6,284 bases of DNA from Acinetobacter sp. (GTDB lineage Bacteria > Pseudomonadota > Gammaproteobacteria > Pseudomonadales > Moraxellaceae): NCBI GenBank assembly GCA_030523805.1, contig JAUNHS010000040.1, forward strand, positions 1-6,284, given 5' to 3'. A model generated the notes under the pieces. That model ran no database searches. It worked only from the letters and a program-made list of their open reading frames with translations, and was not told where the DNA came from. Both the position numbers and the translations under genes were made by a program. Shown here one piece after another: positions 5,437-6,284 of the stretch. The first letter of the stretch is position 1. The number at the start of each line of letters is the position of its first letter.

Positions 5437-6284
5437 TCAAATATGCTTTTCATTGCTCAAATGCAATGCTTGCAAACTATTGTGCCACACCATTTCAGCC
5501 AATTGCGACTGCTCTATGTGCAAAAACTCACTTAACGCACGCAATACACAAGGCAAATTCGCAGGCGTATTGCGTGTACGTTTGCCTTGTGCCATATCAC
5601 TTTCTAACTGGCAGCACAAAGGTGTCATATCAGGGCAATCGGTTTCAATGACTAAATGCTCTGCACCAACCGTTTGCACCACTTGCCGTAATTTTTTAGC
5701 ATTCGGATTGGTGATTTGCCCTGTAATGCCGAGCTTAAATCCAAGCTGAATAAAGGCTTTGGCTTCTTCAATGCCACCACTAAAAGCATGAGCAATGCCA
5801 CCATTACGGAATTTTTGTTGTTTTAAAATGCTTAAAACTTCACCATGTGCTTTGCGAATATGTAATAAAACAGGCAAATCAAACTGTTGAGCCAATACCA
5901 ATTGAGCTTGAAAAAATTGCTGTTGTTTATGTTGCATTTCTGCTGTTTTGTGCTGTGGTAAAAAACGGTCTAAACCAATTTCACCAATCGCAATAGATGA
6001 ATGTTGCTGTAAAAATTGAGCTAAATCATCAAGATGTGATTTGTCGTGTTGCTCAATATAAATCGGGTGTAGCCCTGGTGCAAGGTAGCTTTGTGGTACA
6101 TCATACTGCCCTGCCCACGGCTGCATTTGCTGATGTGTATGCAATAAATCTTTAAAACGTGATTGCATTAAACCAATTAAAATCAGTTTTTGCACGCCTT
6201 TTGCTTTGGCTTGTTGGGCTAAAAGCAGGCGATCGTGGTCAAATTCATCTACATCAAAATGCGTGTGTGTGTCAAAAAGTTTCA
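5437..6284 (-). CDS. TatD-family metal-dependent hydrolase, YjjV-like (start codon cut by window edge)
   Basis: TatD-family proteins are TIM-barrel, metal-dependent hydrolases; several have DNase or 3'-exonuclease activity, and YjjV is a poorly characterised E. coli member. The reading frame is open to the right edge and ends there with TG, so the first base of the start codon lies at 6285, giving a 282-residue protein that begins (M)KLFDTHTHFD. Visible metal ligands are His7 and His9 in the HTH motif, Glu102 in GEIGLD, His142 in LLHIRKAH, His166 in AHAFSG and Asp216 in ETDCPD. GLHPIYIEQH, GEIGLDRF and GFKLGITGQITNP resemble E. coli YjjV more than TatD itself. Three Cys residues (217, 224, 225) cluster after the catalytic Asp, where Ala-Pro-Asp is more usual. 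It is 138 bases upstream of lepA and probably a separate unit. The exact substrate cannot be told from the sequence. Confidence 0.92.
   Translation of the reverse strand, partial: KLFDTHTHFDVDEFDHDRLLLAQQAKAKGVQKLILIGLMQSRFKDLLHTHQQMQPWAGQYDVPQSYLAPGLHPIYIEQHDKSHLDDLAQFLQQHSSIAIGEIGLDRFLPQHKTAEMQHKQQQFFQAQLVLAQQFDLPVLLHIRKAHGEVLSILKQQKFRNGGIAHAFSGGIEEAKAFIQLGFKLGITGQITNPNAKKLRQVVQTVGAEHLVIETDCPDMTPLCCQLESDMAQGKRTRNTPANLPCVLRALSEFLHIEQSQLAEMVWHNSLQALHLSNEKHI

Noticed and set aside
6193..6195. GTG as the start of the TatD-family gene
   Set aside because: Starting here would remove the HTHFD metal-binding motif. The frame continues to the window edge and reaches an NTG start codon cut by one base.
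1..6284. DNA uptake sequences, CRISPR repeats, insertion-sequence ends or attachment sites
   Set aside because: I saw no repeated copies of the Pasteurellaceae or Neisseria uptake motifs, no spaced direct repeats, no transposase and no tRNA. All bases outside genes are short gaps within a core cluster.

Overview
The window is an ordinary stretch of a gammaproteobacterial core genome. All seven genes lie on the minus strand, so transcription runs from high to low coordinates. I read the source as a member of the Moraxellaceae, most likely Acinetobacter or a close relative. The reasons are the low-looking GC content, LepA, Era, RNase III and LepB proteins that read very much like remembered Acinetobacter sequences, the Acinetobacter-style N-terminal extension on Era, and a small lipoprotein of the type seen in that genus between era and recO. 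This assignment comes from memory of the families, not from a search.

In transcription order the layout is: a TatD/YjjV-type metal-dependent hydrolase (6284-5437, missing only the first base of its start codon); a 138-base gap with two dyads and a promoter candidate; lepA (5298-3478); a 112-base gap with overlapping inverted repeats; lepB, signal peptidase I (3365-2487); an intrinsic-terminator-like hairpin (2473-2426); rnc, RNase III (2403-1714); era (1712-699), one base after the rnc stop codon; a 79-residue lipoprotein (674-435); a 66-base gap with a weak hairpin; and the first half of recO (368-1, running off the left edge).

The genes form the familiar lepA-lepB-rnc-era-recO cluster, which links translation and 30S ribosome assembly (LepA, RNase III, Era), protein export (LepB) and recombinational repair (RecO). 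The sequence suggests it is read as at least two units: lepA-lepB, ending at the hairpin, and rnc-era-lipoprotein-recO, which would be fed by read-through or by a promoter I cannot clearly see. Several start codons are not ATG (GTG for lepB, TTG for rnc), so simple ORF calling misplaces several starts.

I found no phage, insertion sequence, CRISPR array, tRNA, rRNA or defence system, and no convincing gene on the plus strand. There is no evidence of a new biological system here. The points most worth a second look are the regulatory hairpins, especially the one just upstream of rnc, and the small lipoprotein.
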